Shown here: one piece after another, positions 34,103 to 45,993 of the stretch | How positions within the stretch are numbered: position 1 is the stretch's first letter | Layout: every line of letters begins with the position of its first letter | NCBI GenBank assembly: GCA_014529385.2 | Contig: CM043962.1 | Span: 48,244,598-48,308,597, forward strand | Origin: Adiantum capillus-veneris | Taxonomy: Eukaryota; Streptophyta; Polypodiopsida; Polypodiales; Pteridaceae | Direction of reading: 5' to 3' | DNA length: 64,000 nucleotides | Program-made: the position numbers and the translations under genes | The notes under the pieces: model-generated | The model's database searches: none | Seen by the model: only the letters and a program-made list of their open reading frames with translations | Told to the model about the DNA's origin: nothing

Positions 34103-35941
34103 TGTCGGGGGATTTGTGTTCGAAAGGTGAGCCAGGAAGGCATGGGGCCTCTGGTTGTGAGAGGTGCGAGAAAGAGAGTTGCAGCAGACACAATTAATGT
34201 AGACAAAGCATGAAATAAACAGCTTGGACCACCGAAACTTGAATACCGAAAAACGGACAATAAACACGGCTTAAATTAAACGTTAATTGTGGAGTTTTAG
34301 GCTCCTTACATCGGTTTCATTTGCCTTAACTAGCCGACCAAGGTTGTCTTTATCATTTTTCTCTCCTTCGTTCTTCCTCTGCTGCTTCAAGGTCGAGAAA
34401 GAGAAATTGATCTTCTCTTTGGCTATGGCTATGGGAGCTTAGCTTCCCCTTCAAGTGGGCTTAGGAGGGTTTGATTAGGAAGTTGGTTTATGGGGGCTTA
34501 TAATGGAATTCGAATGGCTTATGAGGATTTGATGACAATTGGTTTAGCAAGGTTTGGTTTAGAGAGGCTTAGGAGTTTAGATTAGAGATGGCTTAGAGGT
34601 TTAGATTAGGATTAGGAAGCTCGCTTAAGAGTAGGATTCAGTGGATTATGATGGGCGAAGGAAGGTTATGGCTTAGCCCGGGAGAGAAGAGAAGAGAAAA
34701 AAAAATGTAGCCTCCTTATCAATTTTTATATGAGAGTTGACCACTGGAGCTCATTTTGTTTGCATGAGTAAGCAAGCCCTTACTATTTTTGGCCAACCCA
34801 TTAGCGATATCGTTAATGGTCACGGCCTTGATGATGTGGCAAGGTGAACTTCGTCCAATGCGAAATCAATCAAGAGCGGCTCCAAATAGGAGCGCCATGG
34901 CAAGCCGGACCTTTTTCGTTTCTTCGGCAACCTCATCCAGTGCCCAGCTCGGACAATGCGAGCCCTTTCTCCTCCGTCTCCAGCCCTGCTCGTTGCCGCC
35001 CGCCATTGCCTTCCTTTTCTTTCCTTTTATTTCCCACCCTTAATATTTAGGGTGGCCCTTTGTTTCCATAGTGGGCGGCCGGACTTCCTTGGGCGTCCAT
35101 GCCCCTTGGTAATTTATGGGCGGTCGACACATTGGGCACTACATGCTACTGGGCGATCAACCCCTTTTAGGCATTGCCGTGTAAATAGTTCAAAGCTCAT
35201 CCAGATCTTGATATGTTGTCGGAAAAGCATCACATTTGGTGTTTACATCATCCAAGGCATAGCTATGCAGATCTGATGGCTTATATATTGTTAGTATAAA
35301 TCAATTTGAACTGCCATTAACTGGCCATGGTATAAAATTCAACTGAAGCACTAGCTACCAATGCACTATAAGAGATGAGTTTCTAAAGATGATACCATTT
35401 CCTAGAACCTGCCTGAGGCTCAAAAATTACCAGATGAACAACTAATCGAGGCATCTAGAGTGGTACGGAACTCGCCCCCTGTGAAACTTAAACTGTCCAT
35501 ATCTTGACAACCGGAACTCCGATTGATGAACTAAAAAGACCGACACGCTCCTTAAAGTGAGCACTTCAGGCCCATGCATTCATATCATCTTTGAAACTTT
35601 ATCATCACATGCCCAATTCAGTATAGATCTGCTACTGATTCAACTTCAAACTGACATAACTTCCTATTTGTATCTCCAATTGACGAGCCGTAAAGACAAG
35701 CCTGTAGAGCACTTCAAGTACTACAACTCTGATGAATATAGTCCTAGCTATGACCACTTCAAGCATACTCACTGTTAGCATTAACAAGACAACTTTTGGC
35801 CCTTTAGAGCCGCATCTGACATACTTTTGGCTTAAAATTGGCTTGTTAGCAAGCCCTTATTACTGCTGAATAATCATGGAGGATTCAAATAAACCTATCC
35901 CTTTGCTCATTTTATTGTCATGGAAGCGGAGCTGCACGACA
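34103..35941 (-). repeat. Element A 5' LTR
   Basis: TGTCGGGGGATTTG ... GCTGCACGACA in plus orientation, 1839 bp. Compared with the 3' LTR it has scattered substitutions and a small deletion near 35896, so the insertion is not recent. Confidence 0.93.
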
Positions 35942-35945
35942 ACGT

Positions 35946-36149
35946 GTAGAACTTCAAGCCAACATCATCACTTGTGGGTAGCATCTCTTCTTTATCTTCA
36001 AACCTAACTCTTGATAACATCTCTGCAACATCATTATCTCTACCTACAATATGAAAAAATTCTGGGTCAAGAGACTTAGTATAGGCTATTCACCGTAGTA
36101 TGGCAATGTCCGGAGTAGAGCAGTTTGCAATCATCCTTATCAGTGGCAA
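35946..36149 (-). pseudogene. pol: Element B pol: end of RNase H and linker to integrase
   Basis: Minus strand: LPLIRMIANCSTPDIAILR, then SLDPEFFHIVGRDNDVAEMLSRVRF, the D-N-x-V-A-x-x-LSR signature that closes gypsy RNase H, then LPTSDDVGLKFYT. The last codons meet element A at the ACGT repeat and continue at 29720 as SSYLHENCG. Confidence 0.87.
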
Positions 36150-37212
36150 GCATTAGTAAAGAAATGGACTCATTTTCGGGCTTTTTAGCTTTAGTGAGAG
36201 AATGCTCCTTATCCAATAGGAAGAAGGCTAACGTTACGTTGAAAAAGCCTTTTTTCTCATTTTGAAAATGTTCATGAAAACCATTTTGGTGAAATAGTCA
36301 CTATCATTAGAAAAGTAAGGCGCTTGATAATGACATCTTGCACAAGCACCGAACGCCTTTTTATGACCCGCTGTTGCTATCCTATAAAGTGAAGTACTTG
36401 TACTTGTGCATCTTGCACAAGTATCAATCAACTTTTTATAAAGCCTACTCGCAATTTAAATTCGAACAGATCGTACTTGATAGTGATTGATAGGTATTAT
36501 TTAAGACTATGAAGGAGTCACAACCAAGCGAATAGAGGCCCTTGAGGGGTATCTAGGACCTCTATTTGCTTGGTTCTGACCTCATGAGGCCCTAGGATTA
36601 GGATATAGCATTTTTTAAGCCCACGGATGCATCCGGAACGTCCAAAAATCTTAGGATAGCTCTTTAAAACGCTGAAATCGGACGTCTCTAGCTCAAGATA
36701 TAGCATTTTTAAGCCTAGGGCCTCATGAGGTCAGTACCAAGCGAATAGAGGCCCTTGAGGGGCGAATAGAGGCCCTTGAGACGAGACCCCTCAAGGGCCT
36801 CTATTCGCTTGGTACTGACCTCATGAGGCCCTAGGCTTAAAAATGCTATATCTTGAGCTAGAGACGTCCGATTTCAGCGTTTTAAAGAGCTATCCTAAGG
36901 TTTTTGGACGTTCCGGATACATCCGTGGTATTATTTTTGTATTTTGAAAACAACTCTTATGTGTTTTCTCTGATCGCACATCACATCACTCATTAAGATT
37001 CACAGACATGGATTTTTGTGTACACTTAAGTTGGGCTCTCGAAAAGCATTTTGTACGAGCATGCATTTAAGTGACTGAGCAACTTTTTACGTATGTACTA
37101 TGAGAAATAGAATTCCAAAAAAAAACATTTGCATTTTTCATGATTACCTCTCTCTATGCTGAGTTGGCATTTCTTACAGGGCCCAAAATTGAGTCCAAGT
37201 TTCTCCTAATGC
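36150..37212. mobile_element. DNA-transposon-like insertion with terminal inverted repeats, in B RNase H
   Basis: GCATTAG at 36150 is matched by CTAATGC at 37212. The ends stay similar inward for about 45 bases: ATGGACTCATTTTCGGGC at the left, and TTGGACTCAATTTTGGGC at the right in reverse complement. RNase H coding stops at ETDC on one side and resumes with LPLIRM on the other. Removing 36152-37210 plus one GC gives DCLPL in frame. The duplication is only 2 bp (GC, or AA if the ends are placed differently), so the superfamily is unclear. There is no transposase inside; the centre is a long hairpin. Confidence 0.65.
36514..36928. repeat. Large near-perfect hairpin: 142-bp arms, 24-base loop
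   Basis: The left arm 36621-36762 and right arm 36787-36928 are inverted copies with only a few mismatches (for example CATCCGGAACGTCC against GGACGTTCCGGATA). A further, more diverged copy of the arm lies outside at 36514-36610. The unit GCGAATAGAGGCCCTTGAG occurs three times. RNA from either strand would fold into a long stem. Confidence 0.93.
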
Positions 37213-38894
37213 AATCTGTCTCTACTACGATTGAGCCTCCAATAAAATATTCTTTACCAGACCTTAGAGCAGTAGCAACACCCCAAAATTCTCTCTTAAC
37301 CTGTGGATAACCTCGTTGGCGAGCATTGAGCACCTTGGCTCCAAATCAAACTGCATACATGTGTCCTTCTGCATCATCTTGACCTATAGCCCATCCAATA
37401 CCTGTCGCGCTAGTGTCAATTGTTAAAATAACTGGCCTTCCGCATTTGTAGTCAACTTTCCTCAAGGTCGGAGCCTCGAGAAGCATCTTCTTTAATTTCC
37501 TGATAGCCTATGTGTGAACTTCTTCCCAAACAAACCTTTTACCTTTTCTTAGTAATTGATACAGCACCTCTGCAACATGAGCAAAGTGTGGAAACCAAAT
37601 AAGATAGAACATACATGCACCTAGAAACTGATGAACTTCAGTAACCAAAGAGCATGTTTCCTTCATCTTTTGGATAGCTTCAACTTTCGCTGGACTTGGC
37701 CTTCTACCCTCAGGACTGCACATGTGTCCCACAATTAAGACCTCCTTAGCACCAAAAGTTGATTTTTGACCTAAAAGTGTTAAGTTAACGTCTTCAAGCC
37801 TGGATAAAATAGCATCACAGTCATCAATATGTTGAGCGACAAGCCGCCGACACCCCTCTGAGCTTTTACCTCGTCTTTGGATCCTTCTTCACATCCTTTA
37901 ATTGGTAGATCATCAATGAAAGGCATAGTAGCATGAGGGATAAAGTCCCTTAATACCTTGTTCATGCCGTTCAACATATGAGCTACATAATTAGTAGCAC
38001 CTTGTGGTAGAGTACACATCCTTACCAAACCAAGAGGAGTACGCATTGTAGTAAGATCCTTGCTCTCCAAAGCTAGTTGGAATTGATCATATCACCCATG
38101 GAGTAAATAGATCTACCTGCAAAGGCCTCAACAAATTCATCCACAATTGGGCCAATACCCACATTGCAGATTGTTACCTTGTTAACTGGTTGCATATCAT
38201 GAATAAACCTTAACGTACCGTTTTTCTTCAGAACAGTAAACCATCAATTAGAATATGGTGCACATGATGGCTCCAAAATTCCCATTTATATCTTTTCATT
38301 AAGCAAATTGATAAGCTTTGGCAAGTGAGCTTTAGGAACTGGAATAAGACGTAAGATCCATGGCATGTGAGGAACATTGAATATAACCATAGGTGAAACA
38401 ACACTTGGATACACACACCCAATCTCACTTGGCTCAGAAGCGAAAGCTTTACCGTGTTTTTTGAGCATATCTTGAAAACACTTGATTTCCTCTTCGTTGA
38501 GTAAACCATCTTCTCCAGCCTTCAACTGCTGCAATGTCTCCTTATTAGATTTATGCCCAATGTTCTTAGGATTTCTGAGCATAGGCTATTGAGAAGCTTC
38601 TTTGATCACCCCATCGCTTCCTTCTGATAGAGGTGTAGCCACTGGTCTCACCTTCTTTGCAACAGTCTTGTACTTTGTCTCTACCTGTGCTTCAACTACT
38701 TTACCTGTATCATCCTCAATATGCATAAGTGCTTCATATTCCCAACTCTTTAAGCACGTCCATTGAGTGGACCTTAACCACTTCAGTTTTGCTTTTTGTA
38801 ACCTGTGTTGCCTGATCTCCTCAAGCTCTGACATAGTATCTACATAAGATACCTCTTCAAAGATCCCTGAAATCACATCATCTGATTCAAGCAC
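37213..38894 (-). pseudogene. pol: Element B pol: reverse transcriptase and first part of RNase H
   Basis: From the N-terminus: EEIKCFQDMLKKHGKAFA and VPMVIFNVPHMPWILRLIPVP-type sequence near 38500-38330, the TPLGLVRMCTLPQGATN block near 38040, and a catalytic box as PFIDDLPIKG near 37910 (both Asp kept). The connection follows (SPEGRRPSPAKVEAIQKMKE; VHQFLGACMFY). RNase H shows TIDTSATGIGWAIGQDD near 37420 and EYFIGGSIVVETDC, where the DNA-transposon-like insertion splits it. Many stops and frameshifts make it inactive. It belongs with the gag/protease above and the integrase at 28282-29720. Confidence 0.88.
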
Positions 38895-39756
38895 ATCACA
38901 TCCCTCTAATCCACTTTGGATACTTGAAACATTTTTTTTTTCTCACTTTGGCAAATCATTAAATTTTCTAAGATACTAGACCTTCAGATGTTAACCCCAA
39001 AAACCCTAAAGAGAAAGCTTCTCTTTGCGAGAACCTCTCCTCACTTGTACCACCATAGTCTCACTTTATAGTGGCACTCCAAGAAAATCTTGTGCAAACA
39101 TGTGTTCTTTAAACTCCTTGTGTATCTTTGACAGTGGATGATCACATAAACTATCCTTGTTCCAGGCATGGTCAACACATACAATCAAGAATTGAACCGC
39201 TTTCTTACCATCTTGGTTCCGAACCTTTGCATAGGCTGAGCCATCATCGAGCACCTTGGTTTCCATCCGCACAGCTGTAATGTAGGGTTTCCCCAAAATC
39301 AATGGATAAGAGGAATGCTCTTGTATAAATAAATTTTGCTCATCACAGACATCCCCTACAATTACCTTAACATTTGCACATGCTCCAGTGAGGTCGCTTG
39401 GAAGCATGTTGGCAGCTTGAATCCACCAACCGTGGTCTACATCAATAGGCCATTTTCCCCTTTTTGTGTAAGATTTTTCCATCAAATTTATCTCCGATCC
39501 ATGATCTATTAGTGCTCAGACCGGTTCTTCAATGTTGCCAAGCTTCACAACAGTTTTGGTTGTTGCCCTTGCCCAATGAGTCCTTGAAAAGTGACTCCTG
39601 GGTATAGTTTCATTGTCTTCATCATCATTAAAAATGAACATGTCTTACCTCAGGTACAATTGGGTTTGAAACCACCACAAACCTTGACTCTTCTTCTTCA
39701 AGATCTGCTAAATATTCTTCATAATCATCCAAAATTGGTTCAATGTGCTGAACCAT
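38895..39756 (-). pseudogene. pro: Element B aspartic protease
   Basis: The active-site block reads LIDHGSEINLMEKSY near 39500-39470, in frame after a TGA, with Asp-His-Gly-Ser in place of the usual DTG/DSG. This DHGSEIN form is one I have met in plant gypsy protease regions. SYPLILGKPYITAVRMET follows as the second conserved block. The open part runs 39485-39066; the rest to 38895 is the linker to RT. Confidence 0.75.
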
Positions 39757-41406
39757 CTAGCTCTTAACTGATTCTGGCTCTTGCTCACTTGGTATCTGCC
39801 ACTTCCTCTTGATAACATCACTAATCTCCTCGTGGAACTCACATTTGGCAATTCCCAGAATATCACCCAATGTGAGCTCCACTTTGCTATTCAAAATGCG
39901 CTCTTCAAAAACTTCCTTTAGATCTATAGCTACTTCAATGTCAGATTTAAGCTTATACGAGGGTCCCCTGGGCTTACCTTGCTTATTGTCCTTTGGTGCC
40001 TCCTCCATAACCACTTCACGAGCGGGCTTAGGAGTGGGAATTTTTTCTGTCTTGCTGCCCGATCTCCTTGCCCTTTTTTATGTCCTTGCAACTTCTTCAT
40101 CCCTTTTCCGCTTTTCTTCCACCATAGCCTCATTAGCTTGAGACTTAGCAATGAATGCTTACACTGAGAGGGAATCCAATGGATCAGTCCACCCTATGGT
40201 TTTTTGAATCGAATTCCCTATCTGTCATAGCTTCCCATAAGTTACCTTTCCAGCTTCTGCTATCTTCAAAGCATAAGGCCACAATTGACCCTTTGTACCT
40301 GCACCATCATCATCACCCTTTTCGCAAACCTGTAGTGCCCACATGTAGCTACTTTTGCAAGAGCAACATTATGATGTATTTCTTCAACTAGCTTTTTCAT
40401 GCCGCCCCTACCAAAGTTCAAGAAAAGCATCTCACCTGTTGCCCTAAGGTGAATCTTCTTGTTCTTCCAGAAAACCACATTCCTTTTGTAAGCTTCATCA
40501 AACTCACCATACTCCTTAACATACCTATGGTCTTCACTATCGCACCACATGCATCGATCCCAGCCTTGCTACCTAGGCTCATAAATAGACCCCTTTGCAA
40601 GCTATCCCTTCAAATTTAATAGCTTTGAAATTCAAATTTAACTCTTGAATACCTTTTACCAATTCATCGAGAACTAGCTCCTCCACTTTGGGAATTGTTG
40701 AGGTTGACTTCTCCTTAGTTTCCTCTTCCACATCATCCATGATATCAGCCACAATCAGCTTATCAACTCTCATCTATCATTTCACAATCATATTTACTGC
40801 TTTAGTGACTATCTTCCAATCAGATGTTACCAATTCACCTGTTGAATCCTCCAGCAATTGCATCAGACTCTTTTGAAGCCGTGGATCAACAGCTTGAATG
40901 AATAGTTCAACCTTCTAATCCTTCATTGAACGTTGCTCTGTCAAGGACAATTGATCGAATTTATTTTCAAACTCTCGTAACAATTCTCGTGCATATAATT
41001 TTGTTTTTCTTTTGCACCCTCTTCATGAAGCTCTGTCTGGTTACCCTTTGTGAATCTTCAAGAAAATATTCTTCCTACAACGCCTTCTTAAATTCCTTCC
41101 AATTTGGGCCTTGAGCCACCTGAATTTCTTTAATTCGGCCCCTAAGCTCTGGCACCGCAATTAAATGGAACCCTTCCACTGCATTCTGATCTCGATTCCA
41201 TTATCTTCCACTGCCTGCTCGTAGATATTGCAAAATTTGCTAATATCTTGGCCTTCAAATCAATGTAATTTATCTGTAACTGTCTGTCGAGCTTTACAAA
41301 TCCGCTCTTGCAGATTACATTGCTGTTGGGAAGCCTGTTGTTGTTGCATATACACTACAAACTACTGCATCATTTGCTGCATGGCTGCCTCTTGCGGTGT
41401 CGACAT
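39757..41406 (-). pseudogene. gag: Element B gag
   Basis: Starts MSTPQEAAMQQMMQ at 41406, about 35 bases after the primer site. A gag core is visible through frame breaks (NWKEFKKAL; LREFENKFDQLSLTEQ; FIQAVDPRLQKSLMQL). Then IVADIMDDVEEETKEKS and a nucleic-acid-binding region CMWCDSEDHRYVKEYGEFDEAYKRN appear near 40555, with only part of a zinc motif left. The ORF decays into Lys/Glu-rich sequence before the protease. Gag would form the particle. Confidence 0.8.
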
Positions 41407-41440
41407 CTTCCTCCACAAATTCTTCTCACCTCGGCTCGGC

Positions 41441-41457
41441 TCACGTCAGGTTCACCA
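41441..41457 (-). promoter_or_regulatory. Element B primer binding site
   Basis: On the minus strand TGGTGAACCTGACGTGA, four bases after the 5' LTR end. Same type as in element A. Confidence 0.7.
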
Positions 41458-41461
41458 AAAA

Positions 41462-43251
41462 TGTCGGGGGATTTGTGTTCGAATGGCGAACCGGGAGGGC
41501 GCGAGGCCTCTGGCTGTGAGCTGAGTGAGGAAGAGAGTTACAACAGACACAACTAATGTAGATAAAGATTAATAACAGACAGCTTGAACTAGATTTTGAA
41601 GCTTGATTACCCAAAACAGACAATTAATAGTACCGCTGCTTAATCAAATGTTCATTATGGAGTTTATGCTCCTTACATGGTTTAATGTGCCCTAATTCAG
41701 GTGCTAATTAATAAAATCAAACTTCAGCGATGATGATAATGTCCAATTCGATGATAACAATTACTGAGTATGACAGTGCTTTCCACTTTGCCTTAATTGG
41801 CCTGCCAAGCTTGTCTTGACAAAGTTCCTCTCCTTCGTTCTTCCTTTGCTGCTTCAAGGTCGAGAAAGAGAACTTGATCTTCTCTTCGGCTATGGCTATG
41901 GGAGCTTGGATTTGAGTGAGCTTAGCAGGCTTAGGCTATGGAGTTTAGCTTCGGCTTCAAATGGGCTTAAGAGGATTTGATTAGAAAGCAAATGGGCTTA
42001 TGAAGATTAGCTTATGAGCGGCTATGGAAGCTTATGGCTTTTTCCGGGAGAGAAGAATAAGAAAAAAGAGAGGCCTCTTCCCCCTTTTTTATACAAGCCA
42101 GCTTAGGAGTTTGCATGGGAACTACTCTTTCTATTTTTGGTCACCCCACTAGCGATATTGCTCGTGGGCAGCACCTCTTGGTGATGTGGCATCCGATATT
42201 GAGCCCGCTCAGAAACTCGCGCCACTGGTGCGCATGGAGGCGCCTTGGCATTCTTGTCAGTTCCCATTGCTTTGCTGGCCTCAACCCATCAATGTACTGC
42301 TCCTCGGGAGCTGCTCTTCCTCCCTTGCACCCTTGCTGGCTGCCCTCGCCATTGCATTTTTTTCCAATCATACTATGTTAAAGAAAAACCCTTTTTTGGG
42401 CCAGTGGGCGGCCTTTTTGACTTGGTGGGCGGTCATGCCCCTTGGTGATTGGGTGGTCAGCCCCTTTGGGTTTTGATTCAAAAGGGCACCACATTTGGCA
42501 TGCAAATTGGCTAAGGCACCACCTCACATGGCTTTGGCAAGCATTGCTTGGCTCCTTTGTTGAGGACCATCAATAAGCGGCCATGGGTTGCCGCAAAGGA
42601 CGTCCATCATTGGACCTGAAAATACATTTCCTAGTGGAGACGGCCTTCGATTGCCACCATACTTGGCATATATATCGACCAAGGCATTGCCGTGATGATA
42701 AACCCTTTGAAGCTCATCGAGATGTTAATGTACTTTCATGAAGGCATCACATTTGGTGATTACATCATGTAAGGCATAGCATTTGGCTCCTACGGCTCCT
42801 ATGGTTAGTATAAATCAATATGAACTGTCATTAGCCGGCCATGTACACAATTCGTCTGAAGCACTAGCTATCAGTGCACTATAAGAGATGAGATTCTGAA
42901 CATGATACCATTTCCCAAAACCTGGATGAAGATCAAAACTCCCAGATGAAGAACTGACCGAGGCGACCAGAGTGGTACGGAACTGGCCCCCAGTGAAACT
43001 TAAATTGGCCATATCTTGACAACCGGAACTCCGATTGACAAACTGTAAAGACCGAATGCTCCTCAAAGTGAGCACTTTAGGCCCATGCGTTTATCATCTT
43101 TGACCCTTCATCAACAGATGCCCAATTCAGTTTGGATCTGCTATCAACTCAAACTTCAAACCGCCATAACTTCCTATCTGTAGCTCCAATTGACGAGCCA
43201 CAAAGATAGGCCTATTGAGCACTTCAAGTACTACAATTCTACTCAATAAAA
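41462..43251 (-). mobile_element. Element B 5' LTR, outer end missing
   Basis: Begins in plus orientation TGTCGGGGGATTTGTG and follows the A LTRs and the 14710 fragment. It ends at ACTCAATAAAAT (43251), where the A LTRs go on for another 220 bases, so the outer end with its target duplication has been lost. The middle differs from A (42190-42560), for example GCCCGCTCAGAAACTC. Confidence 0.88.
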
Positions 43252-43391
43252 TATGATGGCTGAGGATAAATTTTGAGCACTACCTCCAGCGTGGCGGAGG
43301 TAGTGCCCTGCCAGCATGGCAACCAACCCAGTGTGGAACGTAGCATATACTCTTCGTCGCAAAAAGGGTGCAACCAGTCTTGCACTCATGC

Positions 43392-43487
<96 letters not shown>

Positions 43488-43638
43488 TCACAAGTGACTC
43501 ACGCCTTGCTTCCAAAAAGCTACAGCCTGCTCTTGCGCTCGTACAGTCTTACTGCCACGCTATAGCCATTTTATATCTAGCGTTAACTGAGCGTTCATAT
43601 TGCCAAAATGCCCCCCAACATTAAAAAAAAAACAAAAT
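43252..43638. other. Unassigned stretch with a hairpin and a long AC tract
   Basis: GCACTACCTCC (43277-43287) pairs perfectly with GGAGGTAGTGC (43296-43306). A pure (AC)45 tract fills 43395-43484. No gene seen. Confidence 0.8.
43395..43484. repeat. (AC)45 microsatellite
   Basis: 90 bp with no interruption, which suggests active slippage. Confidence 0.98.
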
Positions 43639-43769
43639 TGTTACACTTTTGGCATCACAATTAATCTGCCCAATGTGGTCCAATTATTTCGTTTGGCTTT
43701 TAGGTATTAGTTTTACTCCCCATTGTATTCAAATTCAGTTATTCATTGTCAAGGTTGATTGGTTTAGGA

Positions 43770-43841
<72 letters not shown>

Positions 43842-43892
43842 GTGTGCTCTTTATGCTTCCGCATCGTCGACTTTGACATGGTATCAGAGCTT
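43639..43892 (+). mobile_element. Candidate LTR end with initiator-Met primer site
   Basis: GTCGACTTTGACA is followed by TGGTATCAGAGC (43880-43891), a clean initiator tRNA-Met primer site one base after an LTR-like CA. A possible LTR start is TGTTACACTTTTGG at 43639, giving a 240-bp LTR that contains the (CT)33 tract. I find no partner LTR downstream, so the element is incomplete or the start is wrong. Confidence 0.5.
43772..43838. repeat. (CT)33 microsatellite
   Basis: Pure CT tract inside the candidate LTR. Confidence 0.97.
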
Positions 43893-44293
43893 AGTGCTCT
43901 ATGACCTTGGGCCAGCAAGGCAGCCCAAAGAAGAAGAGCTCGCGAAGTCCCCCCTTGCGGGTGGCAATACTCCTTCTACCTCTACAACTTGCATTTTAAA
44001 ACGCAACAATTCGGCACTCTTACCGTTTTTTTTCACAACTCTCCAACTCCCTTGTAGGCAGCGTTTGTCCCCTTTTGAAATGCTCAGTTTAACTATAGCA
44101 TTTTTGTAGGCGGTGGAGCTATCTTCTAGTAAGTGTAATGAAACGCTGCAAGAGGAGAAGCACAAAGAGGCAAGTGTCGAGCCAAAAAATCAAATGGAAG
44201 AGTTCTCTTGAGGACAGATGCAAAGACACACTTGCCAAGGATGGCAATACGAGTGCTCAGTTAGATGCCTCAATATCCACGAGGTCCGACACC

Positions 44294-44338
<45 letters not shown>

Positions 44339-45946
44339 AAGCCTTTCCCCAAAGTGAACAAACAAAGAAAGTGGCTTTAGGATCAAACTTGAAGCGTTTA
44401 TACATTTTTCAATCTATCATAAAATATCCCGTCCTCATCTTGAAAAGCCTATAGCACGGTGCTTGACTATAACCCTTGATTGGTGGCTGTTCTTGACATT
44501 GAAGTAGTTTATGTCATTCTCACTATTTTCTACCTTCCCCCCCCCCCCCTCTCTCTTTTAACAACAACAACAACACACATACAATCAACCTCACAAACAT
44601 CTCTGAAAACATTTTTTTTGCAAATCTGCATAAAAAAATTGAAAGGTATTCCTAATGGCTTCCAAAAAAGAAAAGCCTTTCCTAATGGCTCTAATGGTTT
44701 GAAAACCCTAGAGGAAAGAAAATTAATTAAGGTCCATTTGACCACCTCTATTTATATGCACACAAAAAGACTTTTGACTCTCCACTTCCATGGTATTTTC
44801 ATTTTGTAAACTCACCCTTCACTTATGCACTCTAGATGTTTTGAAAGGATTTTTAAATTTTCCGAGATTGGAGAGGCCTAATTGGTTCTCCTCAATATAA
44901 GATGATAGAACTAGGAGTTCACACAGTTTTGAGGGCTCTTCAAATACACACTTGCCTCTGTTTGTGAGCTTAATGGTGAATATGGAGCAATTGAGAACAA
45001 TTAGTGTCATAGATGTGCAAAACCAAGCAAATGGAACAAAATTTCCTATGGTTGTATAGTAGCCAAGACCCCTAGACAATGAAGATTGCCAAGAATCTAA
45101 CTAAAGAATTAGTTCCCTATTCTTTGAAAATTAAGTCGCAATTCATTGATATTTCTTATTGCTTTGGATGCGAAGTGGACACATCTATCACAGCTTCTAG
45201 TAGCTCTTCAAAGTCTTTTTTTTCCATTTCCGTCTCATCAACATCCTACACCCTTTTAAGAGTATGTAACATAGACTTGTAGTATACTGTATACCATCAA
45301 AAGGCTTTTCCAATACTCACAAAAGATGCCATATTTAATTTCTTTTTTCAATGCTCTTGGAAGGTGTGGGGCTCTGAAGGACCATGTTTGAGGTACTATA
45401 GTTGTGTAGAGTTTTGGAAGAGGAACATTAGTAAGGACGTACTTATTGGCAATGAATTTGAAGGCCGCAAGCAACTTCAGGCGGCGAAGATTAGGCGGGT
45501 GCCAAGGTGCTCTAGAAAATAAAGCACACTTAAAAACTCTTCTCGTCTTTAGGTCAGAATTTGAAGCATTTGTTGGTGTTAACACTAAAACTTGTAAAAT
45601 TCTACCGGATTTCTTCAAACCGAGCTTGGAATCTAGCTAGTATTTCACAAATTTAAGAAGTTAAATTACAATAAACCGGGATATATGTGAACATTGGGAC
45701 ACACATGTCCCAATTTTGTAATTCCCAATCCCGTTCATTGAATTTTAACTTTATTATGAAACAAGATGTGGTATTAGGTCTCCCCAATTTAGGAAAAAGG
45801 AAAATTTTAAATTCGAGGGTGAGAAAACCTACAAACTTTTGAGAAATCTAGTGTAATTTAGTGTATAAACCTTGAAATTGAGTCACTTTATCTCTAGTAT
45901 TCCTCATACGTAGGTTTGTCAAGTTTTTGGAAAAAAGTTTGTTTCG

Positions 45947-45950
<4 letters not shown>
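43893..45950. other. Possible internal region of an unknown retroelement; no gene
   Basis: After the primer site there is about 2 kb with no coding I can support. It holds C13(CT)n at 44292-44337 and a C-run with CT at about 44539-44558, then AT-rich sequence. A LARD- or TRIM-like element would fit but cannot be shown. Confidence 0.35.

Positions 45951-45992
<42 letters not shown>
45951..45992. repeat. (CT)21 microsatellite
   Basis: Pure CT tract. A reverse-type (GA)21 tract lies 480 bases on, at 46471-46513. Confidence 0.95.

Positions 45993-45993
<1 letters not shown>

Larger units (their letters stand above)
29725..35941 (-). mobile_element. Element A: complete non-autonomous gypsy-type LTR element
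   Basis: 6217 bp, with two LTRs of about 1.84 kb (34103-35941 and 29725-31572), a primer site (34083-34098), a polypurine tract (31573-31583) and a 4-bp flanking repeat ACGT (29721-29724, 35942-35945). The 2.5-kb interior has no gag, protease, RT or RNase H. It has one long unknown ORF and a short leftover of an integrase C-terminus. Its primer site, polypurine tract and LTR ends are close to those of B, so it probably borrowed B-type proteins. It is inserted in B pol between RNase H and integrase. Confidence 0.9.

Noticed and set aside
43243-43624. ORFs encoding poly(Cys-Val) and poly(His-Thr)
   Set aside because: Translation of the (AC)45 tract only.
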